A stretch of DNA of 64,000 nucleotides from CAZKVJ01 sp964556225 (GCA_964556225.1 CAZKVJ010000002.1:165817-229816); one strand, 5' to 3'. Counted from the first letter of the stretch, positions 16,072-26,813 are shown. The notes: generated by a model from the sequence alone, not told the origin. Program-made: numbers and translations.

Positions 16072-17151
16072 TTGATCGTCAGCCGGATCGAGCTCGCCGA
16101 CTTCCGCAGCTACGCGAACGCTGCGTTCGACCTGACCCCCGGGGTGACGGCGGTCGTCGGGGACAACGGCCAGGGCAAGACCAACCTGGCCGAGGCGCTC
16201 GCCTACCTCGCCACCCTCGAGAGCTTTCGCGGCGCGCCGGCCGACGCCATGATCAGGGCCGGCACCGACCTGGCCGTCGTGCGGGCCACGATCCGCCACG
16301 ACGATGGCCGCGAGCTGCTGGTCGAAGCGGAGATCTCCCGCTCGGGACGGAACCGGGTGCAGGTGAACCGTCAACGGCTCGCGCGGGCGCGCGACCTGCT
16401 CGGTGTGGTGCGCGTGACGGTGTTCTCGCCCGATGACCTGGAGCTGGTCAAGGGCGGGCCGGCGGACCGACGGCGGTTCCTCGACGGCACCCTCGTGGCG
16501 CTCGCCACGAAGTACGACGGCCTGCGCCTCGAGCTGGATCGGATCTTGCGCCAGCGCAACGTGCTGCTGAAGCAGGCCGGCGGACGGCTCGACGAGAGCG
16601 CCACCTTGACGCTCGACGTGTGGGACGACCAGCTCGCCCGGACCGGTGAGCAGCTCGGCCACGCCCGCGCGCACCTCGTGGAACGTCTCTCGCCGCTGGT
16701 CGGTGCCGCCTACGAGGAGCTGGCCGGCCGGCCCACGCCGGTGGGGCTGCGCTACGACCCGCCGTGGCGGGCCGGCGGCCTCGCTGCGGCGCTGGTCCGG
16801 GCCCGCTCGGACGACGTGCGTCGAGGTCTCTCCACGGTCGGCCCACACCGTGACGAGCTCGAGCTGACGGTGAACGACCTCCCGGCGAGGACGCACGCGT
16901 CCCAGGGCGAGCAGCGAACGATCGCACTGGCACTGCGCCTCGGTGCGCACCGGCTCGTGGCCGAGCGAGTCGACAGCGCCCCGGTGCTGGTGCTCGACGA
17001 CGTGCTCTCCGAGCTGGATCCGGGCCGGGCCCGATCACTGCTCGAGCACCTGCCGGCCGGCCAGGTGGTGATCACGACGGCTGCCGCGCTCCCGGAAGCA
17101 GCCCACCCGGACCGGGTGCTGCGGATCGAGGCCGGCTCGGTGGCAGGCTGA
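16072..17151 (+). CDS. recF: DNA replication and repair protein RecF
   Basis: A 359-residue SMC-like ATPase that helps load RecA at gaps. It has Walker A (GDNGQGKTNL), the signature region (ASQGEQRTIALALRLG) and Walker B (PVLVLDDVLSELD). The start is TTG 16072, nine bases after dnaN, giving MIVSRIELADFRSY, typical of RecF. Full length. Confidence 0.96.
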   Translation: MIVSRIELADFRSYANAAFDLTPGVTAVVGDNGQGKTNLAEALAYLATLESFRGAPADAMIRAGTDLAVVRATIRHDDGRELLVEAEISRSGRNRVQVNRQRLARARDLLGVVRVTVFSPDDLELVKGGPADRRRFLDGTLVALATKYDGLRLELDRILRQRNVLLKQAGGRLDESATLTLDVWDDQLARTGEQLGHARAHLVERLSPLVGAAYEELAGRPTPVGLRYDPPWRAGGLAAALVRARSDDVRRGLSTVGPHRDELELTVNDLPARTHASQGEQRTIALALRLGAHRLVAERVDSAPVLVLDDVLSELDPGRARSLLEHLPAGQVVITTAAALPEAAHPDRVLRIEAGSVAG

Positions 17152-17156
17152 GTGCC

Positions 17157-17462
17157 GTGGCCGCGGACGATCCTCGACCCATCACCGAGAGCCTCGATGG
17201 GCTGCTGCGGGACCTTCGAGCCGGCGCGCGCCACGAGGTGGGCGGCGTGTTCGGACGGTGGGACGAGATGGTCGGACCGGTGGTGGCCGCCCACGTCCGT
17301 CCGGTCAAGCTCGACCAGGGCCGGCTCCTGGTCGAAGTCGACGAGCCCGGCTGGGCGACGCAGCTGCGGTTCCTCGAGGCCGACGTCCTCGCCCGCCTGC
17401 GCGACGGCGCCGGGGTCGAGCTGTCCGGCCTCGACGTTCGTGTCGCCCGCCCCCGCCGCTGA
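17157..17462 (+). CDS. DUF721/DciA-like protein
   Basis: 101 residues from GTG 17157. It has the compact DUF721 domain, with GGVFGRWDEMVGPVVAAHVRPV and the later GWATQLRFLEADVLARL. DciA proteins recruit or load the replicative helicase in many bacteria lacking DnaC; the recF-DUF721-gyrB order is the usual actinobacterial one (Rv0004). An alternative GTG at 17152 is in a different frame and is not used. It starts 5 bases after the recF stop. Confidence 0.85.
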   Translation: MAADDPRPITESLDGLLRDLRAGARHEVGGVFGRWDEMVGPVVAAHVRPVKLDQGRLLVEVDEPGWATQLRFLEADVLARLRDGAGVELSGLDVRVARPRR

Positions 17463-17513
17463 CCCCAATCGCAGGAGATCGCCGGTGGGCGGGGTCGCGC
17501 CAGACCCCGTTGG

Positions 17514-17519
17514 TAGACT
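17514..17519 (+). promoter_or_regulatory. Possible gyrB -10 element
   Basis: TAGACT lies about 106 bases before the gyrB GTG in a 163-base gap. No good -35 is seen, so this is a weak call. Confidence 0.25.
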
Positions 17520-17625
17520 GACAGCATTCGCGATCGGGTCTGTCACGCAGGGAGCCGGCCGTTGGATCGCCTGGTTCCCCGACGGGTCGGGACCCCCCGC
17601 CCCTCACGTCCACACCGAGGTCCGC

Positions 17626-19617
<1,992 letters not shown>

Positions 19618-19618
19618 C

Positions 19619-22072
19619 ATGAGCGACACCCCGACCCCCGAGCCCGGCGACGAGCTGCGCATCCAGCCCGTGCAGCTCCAAGACGAGATGGAGAGCTCGT
19701 TCCTCGACTACGCGATGTCGGTCATCATGGCCCGCGCCCTGCCGGACGTGCGCGACGGCCTCAAGCCGGTGCACCGGCGGATCATCTGGGACATGGACCA
19801 GCAGGGGTTCCGCCCGGACCGGCCGTTCGTGAAGTGCGCCCGCGTCACCGGCGACACCATGGCCCGCTACCACCCGCACGGTGACAGCGCCATCTACGAC
19901 GCCCTGGTGCGCATGGCACAGCCGTTCTCACTGCGCCACCCGCTCATCGACTTCCACGGCAACTACGGCTCACCGGACTTCGGTCCGGCGGCCAGCCGGT
20001 ACACGGAGTGCCGGCTCCACGCGCTCGCGATGCAGCTCCTCGCCGACATCGACGAGGACACCGTCGACATGGTGGCCACCTACGACGGCACCACGGAGGA
20101 GCCGACGGTGCTGCCGGCCCGCTTCCCGAACCTGCTCGTGAACGGCAGCCAGGGCATCGCGGTGGGGATGGCCACGAACATCCCGCCCCACAACCTCGGT
20201 GAGGTGATCGACGCCACCATCCACCTCATCGACCACCCGGACGCCACCCCTGACGACCTCATGCAGTACGTGAAGGGTCCGGACTTCCCGACCGGCGGCG
20301 CCATCCTGGGGCGGGCGGGCATCATCGACGCCTACCGGACCGGCCGGGGCAGCGTCCGCATGCGAGCCACCGCCACCATCGAGGAGGGCAAGCGGGGCCA
20401 GATGCAGATCGTGGTGACCGAGCTGCCGTACCAGGCGAGCTGCTCGGCGATCGCCGCTCGGATCCAGGAGCTCGTCGACGGCGGCGACCTCGAGGGCATC
20501 GCCGACGTCAACGACAACTCGGCCGGTGGCAAGACCAACCTGATCATCACCCTGAAGCGCGACGCCAACGCCAACGTGGTGCTGAACAACCTCTACAAGC
20601 TCACCCAGCTGCAGAGCTCGTTCGCCGTCAACATGGTCGCCCTCTACGACGGCGTCCCGCGCACGCTGAACCTGGCCCAGGCCCTGCAGGGCTACATCGC
20701 TCATCAGGTCGACGTGATCACCCGGCGCACGGAGTTCCGCCTCGAGAAGGCTCGCAAGCGGGCCCACATCCTCGAGGGGCGGCTCAAGGCGCTGAACGTG
20801 ATCGACGAGATCATCGCGCTGATCCGTGCCAGCGACGATGCCCCCTCCGCCAAGGACGCGCTCATGGCGCCGCCGTACGAGTTCAGCGAGATCCAGGCGA
20901 TCGACATCCTCGACATGCAGCTGCGCCAGCTCACCCGCTTGTCCCGGATCGACCTCGAGCGTGAAGCCGAGGAGGTCCGTGAGCGCATCGCCGAGCTGGA
21001 GTCGATCCTGGCCGACGACGCCAAGCTGCGCAGCGTCATCAAAGACGAGCTGGGCGCGCTCAAGGAGGAGTTCGCCACCCCTCGGGTGTGCCGGATCACC
21101 CTCGACACCGGCGAGATGAGCGTCGAGGACCTCGTCGAGGACAAAGAGCTGGTGGTCGTCATGACCGAGGCCCAGTACGTGAAGGCCGTGCCGGCGGCGT
21201 CGTTCAAGACCCAGGGTCGCGGTGGGCGGGGCGTAAGCGGCGCCAAGCTGAAGGCCGACGACCTGGTGCGCCACGTGATCTTCACCACCGCGCACGCCTA
21301 CCTGCTGTTCTTCTCCAACCGCGGCAAGGTGTACCGGTTGCGGGCCATGGACATCCCAGAGCGCGAGCGCACCGCCAAGGGCATGCCGATCGTCAACCTG
21401 CTCCCGCTGCAGGCCGGCGAGACGGTCCAGGCCATCATCGATACCCGCGACTTCGCCGGCGAGCGGTACCTCTTCTTCGCGACCCTCCAGGGGCAGGTGA
21501 AGAAGACGTCGTTCCACGAGTACGACAGCAGCCGTCGCGACGGCCTCATCGCCATCAACCTTCGCGATGGCGACGAGCTGGTGCGGGTGATCGAGACCAC
21601 GGGCACCGACGACATCTTCATGGTGAGCCGCAGCGGCATGACGATCCGCTTCGCCGAGGACGAGGTGCGCCCGATGGGCCGCGCCGCGGCCGGGGTTCGG
21701 GGCATGAAGCTCCGTTCCGGCGACGAAGTGGTCTCGGTCGACGTGGCTCGTGACGACACGTCGATCCTCATGGTCACGGAGGCCGGCTACGGAAAGCGCA
21801 CCCAGCTCGACCGCTTCAACCGTCAGGGCCGGGGCGGACAGGGCGTGAAGGGGATCCGCCTCACCGGCCGCAAGGGGATGGTGGTCGCCGCGTTCATGGT
21901 CGGCCTCGACGACGAGATCGTGGCGGTCTCCTCGGGTGGTGTCACCATCCGCATGCCGGTGCGCGACATCTCCTCGCAGGGGCGCGACGCCACCGGGGTT
22001 CGGGTGATGAGCCTCGACGACGGCCAGACCGTGGCATCGGTGGCACCGATCCTCTCCAACGACGAGGACTGA
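19619..22072 (+). CDS. gyrA: DNA gyrase subunit A
   Basis: 817 residues. The breakage-reunion domain contains the catalytic tyrosine in AASRYTE and the QRDR HPHGDSAIYDALVRMAQ, with Ser and Asp at the positions equivalent to E. coli 83 and 87, i.e. no classic quinolone-resistance change there. A coiled-coil segment (IDLEREAEEVRERIAELESI) leads to the beta-pinwheel C-terminal domain with the GyrA box (QGRGGRG near 550 and QGRGGQG near 735). Cuts and passes DNA with GyrB. Confidence 0.98.
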   Translation: MSDTPTPEPGDELRIQPVQLQDEMESSFLDYAMSVIMARALPDVRDGLKPVHRRIIWDMDQQGFRPDRPFVKCARVTGDTMARYHPHGDSAIYDALVRMAQPFSLRHPLIDFHGNYGSPDFGPAASRYTECRLHALAMQLLADIDEDTVDMVATYDGTTEEPTVLPARFPNLLVNGSQGIAVGMATNIPPHNLGEVIDATIHLIDHPDATPDDLMQYVKGPDFPTGGAILGRAGIIDAYRTGRGSVRMRATATIEEGKRGQMQIVVTELPYQASCSAIAARIQELVDGGDLEGIADVNDNSAGGKTNLIITLKRDANANVVLNNLYKLTQLQSSFAVNMVALYDGVPRTLNLAQALQGYIAHQVDVITRRTEFRLEKARKRAHILEGRLKALNVIDEIIALIRASDDAPSAKDALMAPPYEFSEIQAIDILDMQLRQLTRLSRIDLEREAEEVRERIAELESILADDAKLRSVIKDELGALKEEFATPRVCRITLDTGEMSVEDLVEDKELVVVMTEAQYVKAVPAASFKTQGRGGRGVSGAKLKADDLVRHVIFTTAHAYLLFFSNRGKVYRLRAMDIPERERTAKGMPIVNLLPLQAGETVQAIIDTRDFAGERYLFFATLQGQVKKTSFHEYDSSRRDGLIAINLRDGDELVRVIETTGTDDIFMVSRSGMTIRFAEDEVRPMGRAAAGVRGMKLRSGDEVVSVDVARDDTSILMVTEAGYGKRTQLDRFNRQGRGGQGVKGIRLTGRKGMVVAAFMVGLDDEIVAVSSGGVTIRMPVRDISSQGRDATGVRVMSLDDGQTVASVAPILSNDED

Positions 22073-22140
22073 CCCACTTCCCTCGGTCGCGCCGGTCGAC
22101 GCCGGCGCCGGTCGAACCCCGAGCGCAGGAGATTGAGCCC

Positions 22141-22497
22141 GTGGGTGATCACCCTCCCTCGGCATCACCGCGGGACCGCGGCTCGGCACTGCTCGCCGGC
22201 GTGGTCGTGCTGGCCGTCGCCGCAGCGCTGCTCGTCGCCGTCGCGGCGGTGGCGTCACGCGCCGTCGACGCGTCGCGGGCGCAGGCGGCGGCCGATGCCG
22301 CCGCGCTGGCTGGCGCCACCGGCGGGCCGGTCGCGGCGAGGCGGGTCGCCGCCGCCAACAACGCCGTGCTCGTCTCGATGCAGCGTGTCGGTGCCGACGT
22401 CGTGGTCGTGGTCGAGGTGCGCGGAGTGCGTGGGGTAGCTCGTGCCAGCACGGGCCGCACGACGAGGCGCGACCCCACGCAGCCCCCAGTTCAGTAA
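22141..22497 (+). CDS. TadE-like pilus-assembly/secretion-neighbourhood protein
   Basis: 118 residues from GTG 22141. A pilin-like N-terminal hydrophobic helix after DRGSALLAGVVVLAVAAAL is followed by the RAQAAADAAALAGA segment typical of TadE/Flp-related (Rv3654c-type) proteins. Such proteins normally sit with tad/flp secretion genes; here it stands alone after gyrA. Its TAA stop forms part of a possible -10 for the next gene. Function is not known. Confidence 0.6.
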   Translation: MGDHPPSASPRDRGSALLAGVVVLAVAAALLVAVAAVASRAVDASRAQAAADAAALAGATGGPVAARRVAAANNAVLVSMQRVGADVVVVVEVRGVRGVARASTGRTTRRDPTQPPVQ

Positions 22498-22500
22498 CCT
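22495..22500 (+). promoter_or_regulatory. TAACCT -10-like hexamer before the DUF3566 gene
   Basis: TAACCT, made partly from the TAA stop of the previous gene, ends 6 bases before GTG 22507 and supports that start with a leaderless message. Confidence 0.4.
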
Positions 22501-22506
22501 CGCCTC

Positions 22507-23304
22507 GTGGGACTGTCGCACGAGCGGGGTGCCGATCCGCGCCGAGCCCGGGTTCGACCCTCGGGCAGCCGCCGGCGAGCGATGACGGGGTCGGTGGCCG
22601 GAACGATCGACCCCGAGGTCTCATTGGACGCGGACCCTTCGACGCTCGACGAGTCGTCGCCAGAGGTGGAGGCGTCGGAGCCGGCCGTGGCGGAGCTGGA
22701 GCCGGACGCGTCGGAGCCGGTGGCGGTCGACGACGTTGCCGCCGCACTGCTGGCGCGCACCGACCTCGACGTCGACGGGGACGACGACCTGCTGGCCACG
22801 GCCCCGCTCGTCATCGTGCCGGCGGTCGTCGACGAGGACGCGGCCCCCTCCGAGGCTGTGTCGCCCGACGAGGCGCCGGCACCGAAGCGGCGCCTGGCCA
22901 CGTTCCCGCGCCACCGGCGGCCCCGCGTCCGACGGGTCACACGGGTCATCCGCAGCGTCGACCCCTGGACGATCTTCAAGCTGGCGCTGGTGGTGAACGC
23001 CGTGCTCTACGCGGCCACCCTGCTGTCCCTCGTGCTGCTGTGGAACGTCGCGACCGCCACAGGCACCATCGACAACGTCGAGCGCTTCCTCGAGAGCTTC
23101 GGCTGGGACAGCTTCGAGTTCCGCGGTGGCGAGCTGTACCACGCCACGTGGATCATCGGGCTGTTCCTCGTGGTGCTCGGCACTGGGCTCTGGGTGCTGG
23201 CGGCCGTCGTGTTCAACCTGGTCACCGACCTCGTCGGCGGGATCCGGGTGACGGTGCTCGAAGAAGAGGTCGTGGTCCGCGACGAGCCCGGCCGGCGCGG
23301 TTGA
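22507..23304 (+). CDS. DUF3566 membrane protein
   Basis: A 265-residue protein. The first ~135 residues are acidic and Ala/Glu/Asp-rich and look disordered; after a basic patch (RRPRVRRVTRVIRSVD) comes the DUF3566 domain with two membrane spans at about 158-180 and 218-243. The family is found directly after gyrA in many Actinobacteria (Rv0007) and is of unknown function. A shorter start at ATG 22582 is possible, but the promoter-like TAACCT favours 22507. Confidence 0.8.
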   Translation: MGLSHERGADPRRARVRPSGSRRRAMTGSVAGTIDPEVSLDADPSTLDESSPEVEASEPAVAELEPDASEPVAVDDVAAALLARTDLDVDGDDDLLATAPLVIVPAVVDEDAAPSEAVSPDEAPAPKRRLATFPRHRRPRVRRVTRVIRSVDPWTIFKLALVVNAVLYAATLLSLVLLWNVATATGTIDNVERFLESFGWDSFEFRGGELYHATWIIGLFLVVLGTGLWVLAAVVFNLVTDLVGGIRVTVLEEEVVVRDEPGRRG

Positions 23305-23330
23305 GTCCCGGTACAGGGGCTCGGTAGGCT
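23301..23330 (+). promoter_or_regulatory. tRNA-Ile promoter
   Basis: TTGAGT (23301-23306), 18 bases, then TAGGCT (23325-23330), 15 bases before the mature tRNA. The -35 overlaps the stop of the DUF3566 gene. Confidence 0.5.
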
Positions 23331-23344
23331 GGCGTGTCCCGCCC

Positions 23345-23418
23345 GGGGCTATAGCTCAGTCGGTTAGAGCGCATCCCTGATAAGGATGAGGTCGCTGGTT
23401 CGATTCCAGCTAGCCCCA
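23345..23418 (+). tRNA. tRNA-Ile (GAT)
   Basis: The 7-bp acceptor GGGGCTA/TAGCCCC, a D arm (AGCTCAGTCGGTTAGAGC), the anticodon stem-loop CATCC-CTGATAA-GGATG (anticodon GAT) and the T arm GGTTCGATTCC are all present. The discriminator is A23418. CCA is not encoded. Confidence 0.97.
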
Positions 23419-23419
23419 C

Positions 23420-23551
23420 ATGAAGATGCTGCGGCGAGCAATGTTCGCGCTGGCACTCGCCGGGACCATCGCCGGCTTGCTGAGGGTCCGCGGCCGCGGC
23501 GGCGTCCCCCCGCAGACCGGCGGGTGGCGCGAGCTCGATGTCCCCGACTGA
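23420..23551 (+). CDS. 43-residue DLW-39-like small protein starting at the tRNA-Ile 3' end
   Basis: The ATG lies one base after the tRNA discriminator. The peptide has a basic start (MKMLRRAM), a short hydrophobic stretch (FALALAGTIAGLL) and the acidic/aromatic end GGWRELDVPD. Small DLW-39-family proteins occur directly after tRNA-Ile in many Actinobacteria, which supports a real gene, but the function is unknown. It overlaps the start of the next gene by 14 bases. No ribosome-binding site is possible outside the tRNA itself, so it is probably translated from a near-leaderless RNA. Confidence 0.6.
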   Translation: MKMLRRAMFALALAGTIAGLLRVRGRGGVPPQTGGWRELDVPD

Positions 23552-24560
23552 CGCGACGCCGCCGCGGGCGCTCGTCGTCGGCGCCGGCGCAGTGGGCGCC
23601 CGGGTCGTCCGCCAGCTGCACGGGTCCGGGGTGGCAGCGCTGGTGCTCGACCGCGACGACGCCCGCGCCCAGGCGCTCGCAGGGGCGCTCGGGCCGTCCG
23701 TCACCGCCGTCGCCTCGCCGGCCGCACTGCCCGCAGCCATCGGTCGCGGTGCCGACGTCGTCGTGCTGGCGACGCCGAGCCCGCAGGCCCCGGCCGCTCG
23801 GGACGCGCTCGAGTCGGGCGTCGACGTGGTGGCGACGACGGACACCGTCGATGACGTTCGCGAGCTGCTGGAGATGGAGCCGCTCTGCGCCGAGCGCGGC
23901 GTGCGCTTGGTGGTCGGCGCAGGCATGGCCCCGGGACTGTCGGGACTGCTGGTGCGCTATCTCGCCGATCGTCTCGACGAGGTGTCCGAGGCCCACGTGG
24001 CGTTCCACGGGACCGGTGGGCCGGCCTGCGCCCGCCAGCACCACCGGGCGCTGTCGGGGCTGGCGGTCGGCTGGCACGACGGCGAGTGGTGGCGGCGTCC
24101 CGCCGGCAGCGGGCGCGAGCTCTGCTGGTTCCCCGAGCCGATCGGCGGCCGCGACTGCTACCGCGCCGAGCTGGCCGACGTCGAGCTGCTGCACCACGTG
24201 GTGCCGACCCTCTCGCGGATCAGCGCCCGTATGTCGGCCACCCGTCGCGACCGCCTCACGGCCTGGTTGCCGATGCTGTCGCCCCCGCACCGCGAGGGTG
24301 GCCTCGGGGCGCTGCGGGTCGAGGTGCGCGGGGCCAGGGCGGGCGAGCGGATCACCCATGTGGCGGGGTTGGTCGAGCGGGCGGGCGTCGTGGCCGGTGC
24401 CGTCGCCGCCACCTTTGCCGCGTCGTTGCTCGCCGGTGCGCTGGCCCCTCCCGGCCTGGTCCTACCGGGTGACGACACCCTGCCCACGACCTCGCTCGTC
24501 GGCGACGTCGTCGCACGGGGGGTCCGCATCGTCGAGTTCGTCGGCGACGAGCCGCGCTGA
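23538..24560 (+). CDS. Saccharopine dehydrogenase-like NAD(P)-binding protein
   Basis: 340 residues. A Rossmann fold at the N-terminus (ALVVGAGAVGARVVRQL) is followed by a region with VVGAGMAPGLSGLLVRYLADR, as in saccharopine dehydrogenase/homospermidine synthase-like proteins that bind NAD(P) and a small substrate. Nothing here fixes the substrate. It is translationally overlapped with the upstream small protein and followed by a Fur gene. A plain oxidoreductase role is the most that can be said. Confidence 0.65.
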   Translation: MSPTDATPPRALVVGAGAVGARVVRQLHGSGVAALVLDRDDARAQALAGALGPSVTAVASPAALPAAIGRGADVVVLATPSPQAPAARDALESGVDVVATTDTVDDVRELLEMEPLCAERGVRLVVGAGMAPGLSGLLVRYLADRLDEVSEAHVAFHGTGGPACARQHHRALSGLAVGWHDGEWWRRPAGSGRELCWFPEPIGGRDCYRAELADVELLHHVVPTLSRISARMSATRRDRLTAWLPMLSPPHREGGLGALRVEVRGARAGERITHVAGLVERAGVVAGAVAATFAASLLAGALAPPGLVLPGDDTLPTTSLVGDVVARGVRIVEFVGDEPR

Positions 24561-24591
24561 GGGCGGGCGGGCATTCCCGGTCGTGCTCAGG

Positions 24592-24597
24592 TAGCGT
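24592..24597 (+). promoter_or_regulatory. TAGCGT -10-like hexamer before the Fur gene
   Basis: TAGCGT ends 8 bases before GTG 24606, consistent with a leaderless message. No Fur-box-like inverted repeat is obvious. Confidence 0.4.
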
Positions 24598-24605
24598 CCG
24601 GGGGC

Positions 24606-25049
24606 GTGCCGGCGAGCGCGGAGCTCCACCAGACCGTCAGCCAGCGCTTGACGCGCAACGGCCAGCGCTACACCGCGAACAAGCGCCGGTTGGTCGATCT
24701 CCTGGCCGGGGCCGAGCACCCGCTGACCATCCCGGACATCCTGGCGAGCTGCGACCTGGCCCAGAGCTCGGTCTACCGGAACCTCTCCGACCTCGAGCGG
24801 GCCGGCGCCGTCGGGCGGCTCGTCACGAACGACGAGTGGAGCCGCTACGAGCTGGCCGAAGACCTCACCGGCCATCACCACCACCTGGTGTGCAGCACCT
24901 GCGGTGCGGTGCGCGACGTGGTGGTCCCCGACGAGCTCGAGCAGACCCTCGACGCCGAGCTGGCGGACCTCGCCACCGATCAGGGGTTCGTGCTCGACCA
25001 CCATCGCCTCGACCTGGTGGGCACCTGCGGCAGCTGCTCGGCGTCCTGA
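24606..25049 (+). CDS. Fur family metal-responsive repressor
   Basis: 147 residues. The winged helix (LTIPDILASCDLAQSSVYRNLSDL) precedes a dimerisation domain with the sensor cluster GHHHHL and two CxxC structural zinc sites (CSTC and CGSC). Fur, Zur, Mur and Nur cannot be separated from this sequence alone; the HHHH run and two CxxC pairs are typical of Fur/Zur. It represses metal-uptake or storage genes when the metal is bound. The adjacent genes give no regulon. Confidence 0.9.
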   Translation: MPASAELHQTVSQRLTRNGQRYTANKRRLVDLLAGAEHPLTIPDILASCDLAQSSVYRNLSDLERAGAVGRLVTNDEWSRYELAEDLTGHHHHLVCSTCGAVRDVVVPDELEQTLDAELADLATDQGFVLDHHRLDLVGTCGSCSAS

Positions 25050-25053
25050 GCGG

Positions 25054-25596
25054 TCAGGGCGCACCGGCGTCGGGCGCCAGCTCCAAGCCGTCGATGCGGC
25101 GGGTGAGCTGCTCCACGACGTTGATGACCCGGTCGAAGTGCTCGGCGACGTCGTCGCCGGTGACCATGTCGGCCAGGCTGAGCCGCACGCTCGCGATCTC
25201 GCGGGCGAGGAACTCGGCGTCCGCCTGGGTGCGCCCCGCCACGTCCCGGTCGATCTCGCTCTGCTGGCGGTCGCGAGCCTCCTGGCGTCCCTGCGCGAGC
25301 AGGATCAGCGGCGCGGCGTACGCGGCCTGCAGTGACAGCGCCAGCGTCAACAGGATGAAGGGGTAGGGGTCGAATCGCAGCGGCGGCACGAACACGTTGA
25401 TGGAGATCCACACCACGATCACCACCGACTGGAAGACCAGGAAGCGGGCGGTGCCGATGAACCGGGCGATCGCCTCGGCGAACTCGCCGAAGACCTCGCT
25501 GTCGTAGCTGATGCCCACCCGGCCCTGCTCGCGCGGCGCGCTGAGATCGGTGCGCCGGCCGCTCGACCGACGCCGGATCATCGCCCGGCGGATCAC
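25054..25596 (-). CDS. DUF1003 membrane protein
   Basis: 180 residues from GTG 25596, which overlaps the stop of the MgtE-like gene in GTGA. Two membrane spans (FLVFQSVVIVVWISINVFV and FILLTLALSLQAAYAAPLILL) are followed by a long charged helix (RQEARDRQQSEIDRDVAGR), the DUF1003 pattern. The MgtE-N/CBS and DUF1003 genes are often paired in Actinobacteria, suggesting a shared role with a divalent cation, but none is proved. The longer frame up to 25923 is out of family. Confidence 0.8.
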   Translation of the reverse strand: MIRRAMIRRRSSGRRTDLSAPREQGRVGISYDSEVFGEFAEAIARFIGTARFLVFQSVVIVVWISINVFVPPLRFDPYPFILLTLALSLQAAYAAPLILLAQGRQEARDRQQSEIDRDVAGRTQADAEFLAREIASVRLSLADMVTGDDVAEHFDRVINVVEQLTRRIDGLELAPDAGAP

Positions 25597-26813
25597 GACG
25601 GTGCCGCCTGGCGTCGGCGCTGGCGCCATCCGGCGGGCAGCGAACGGTCGAGCACGTCGTCGACGGTGATCGCACCGAGCAGGTGACCCTGCTCGTCGCA
25701 GACGCCGACCGAGAGCAGGTTGTAGGAGGCGAGCCGCTCGGCGACCTCGCGCTCCGGGGTGTCCGGGGTGATGGTCGGCTCGTCCTGCACGAGGGCACCG
25801 AGCTCCATGCTCGGCGGCTCGCGGAGCAGGCGCTGGAAGTGGACGACGCCCAGGTAGCGCCCGGTTGGCGGCTTGTACGGCGGCCGGGTGACGTAGACCT
25901 GCGCCGCGATGGACACCAGCCACTCGGGATCCCGGATCTCGGCCAGGGCCTCGGCGACCGTGGCCGTCGGGCCCATGATGATGATCTCGGGCGTCATGAG
26001 CGACCCGGCCGAGCCGTCCTGGTAGGACAGCAGCTGGCGCACCACGGCGGCGTCGTCGGCATCCATTGCGTCGAGGACCCGGTTGCGCTGGTCACCGGGC
26101 ATCTCGGCCAGCAGGTCGGTGAGGTCGTCGAACTCCATCTCGTCGAGCACGCCGACCAGACGCTCCAGGTCGAGGCCCTCGATGAGGCGCAGCTGCTCCG
26201 CCTCCGGCAGCTCCTCGAGCAGGTCGGCGAGACGCTCGTCGTCCATGGCTTCGGCGAGCTGGCGGCGCTGGACCAGGGGAAGGGCCCGCACGACCGATGC
26301 CACGTCCGACGGGTGCATGTCGCGGAGGCGGGCGGCCTCGGCGGCCATCTCGTTGCCGATGGAGAACAGCGAGGCAACCTCGTCCCAGTCGGCGAGGCGC
26401 ATGCTCGGACGCCGGCGGAGGGGGTTGCGCTTGGCGAGGCGAACCTTGGCCACCTCCCAGCCGCTGGCGTCGTCGGACGGTCGCAGTGCGACGTCGGAGA
26501 CGGTCTCGTCGCCGATGCGCCGGTCGATGACGTGGCGACCCAGGAGCAGCTCGGCCGGCTTGGCCTTGAACGGGTTCAGATCGAGATCCCACGAGCGCAG
26601 CCGGGCGCCGTCGCCGCCGAGCTCGGCGATCCGGTTCGCGTTGACGAAGATGCGCCGGCGCTGGCTGATGGCGACGAACCCGATGACACGTGGGGCGCGC
26701 CCCTGTCGCCCGGGGACGATGACCACGTCCTCGAGCCGTCCGATGGCAGCGCCGCCTGCGTCGAGCAACGGCAGGCGCATCACTCGGAACGCGTAGATGA
26801 GCTCGCCGGCCAC
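25593..26813 (-). CDS. Soluble MgtE-N/CBS domain protein (no transport domain)
   Basis: 406 residues from GTG 26813. A PRC-barrel-like N-terminal region (LPLLDAGGAAIGRLEDVVIV) is followed by the MgtE intracellular N domain (HPSDVASVVRALPLVQRRQL, LLEELPEAEQLRLIEGL) and a CBS pair with GSAGSLMTPEII. The five membrane helices of the MgtE Mg2+ channel are missing, so this is the sensor half alone. It may gate a partner or act as a Mg2+-responsive regulator; the coupled DUF1003 membrane protein is the obvious candidate. Confidence 0.82.
   Translation of the reverse strand: MAGELIYAFRVMRLPLLDAGGAAIGRLEDVVIVPGRQGRAPRVIGFVAISQRRRIFVNANRIAELGGDGARLRSWDLDLNPFKAKPAELLLGRHVIDRRIGDETVSDVALRPSDDASGWEVAKVRLAKRNPLRRRPSMRLADWDEVASLFSIGNEMAAEAARLRDMHPSDVASVVRALPLVQRRQLAEAMDDERLADLLEELPEAEQLRLIEGLDLERLVGVLDEMEFDDLTDLLAEMPGDQRNRVLDAMDADDAAVVRQLLSYQDGSAGSLMTPEIIIMGPTATVAEALAEIRDPEWLVSIAAQVYVTRPPYKPPTGRYLGVVHFQRLLREPPSMELGALVQDEPTITPDTPEREVAERLASYNLLSVGVCDEQGHLLGAITVDDVLDRSLPAGWRQRRRQAAPS

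Noticed and set aside
19619..22072. Fluoroquinolone resistance in gyrA
   Set aside because: The QRDR has Ser and Asp at the key positions, the susceptible form.
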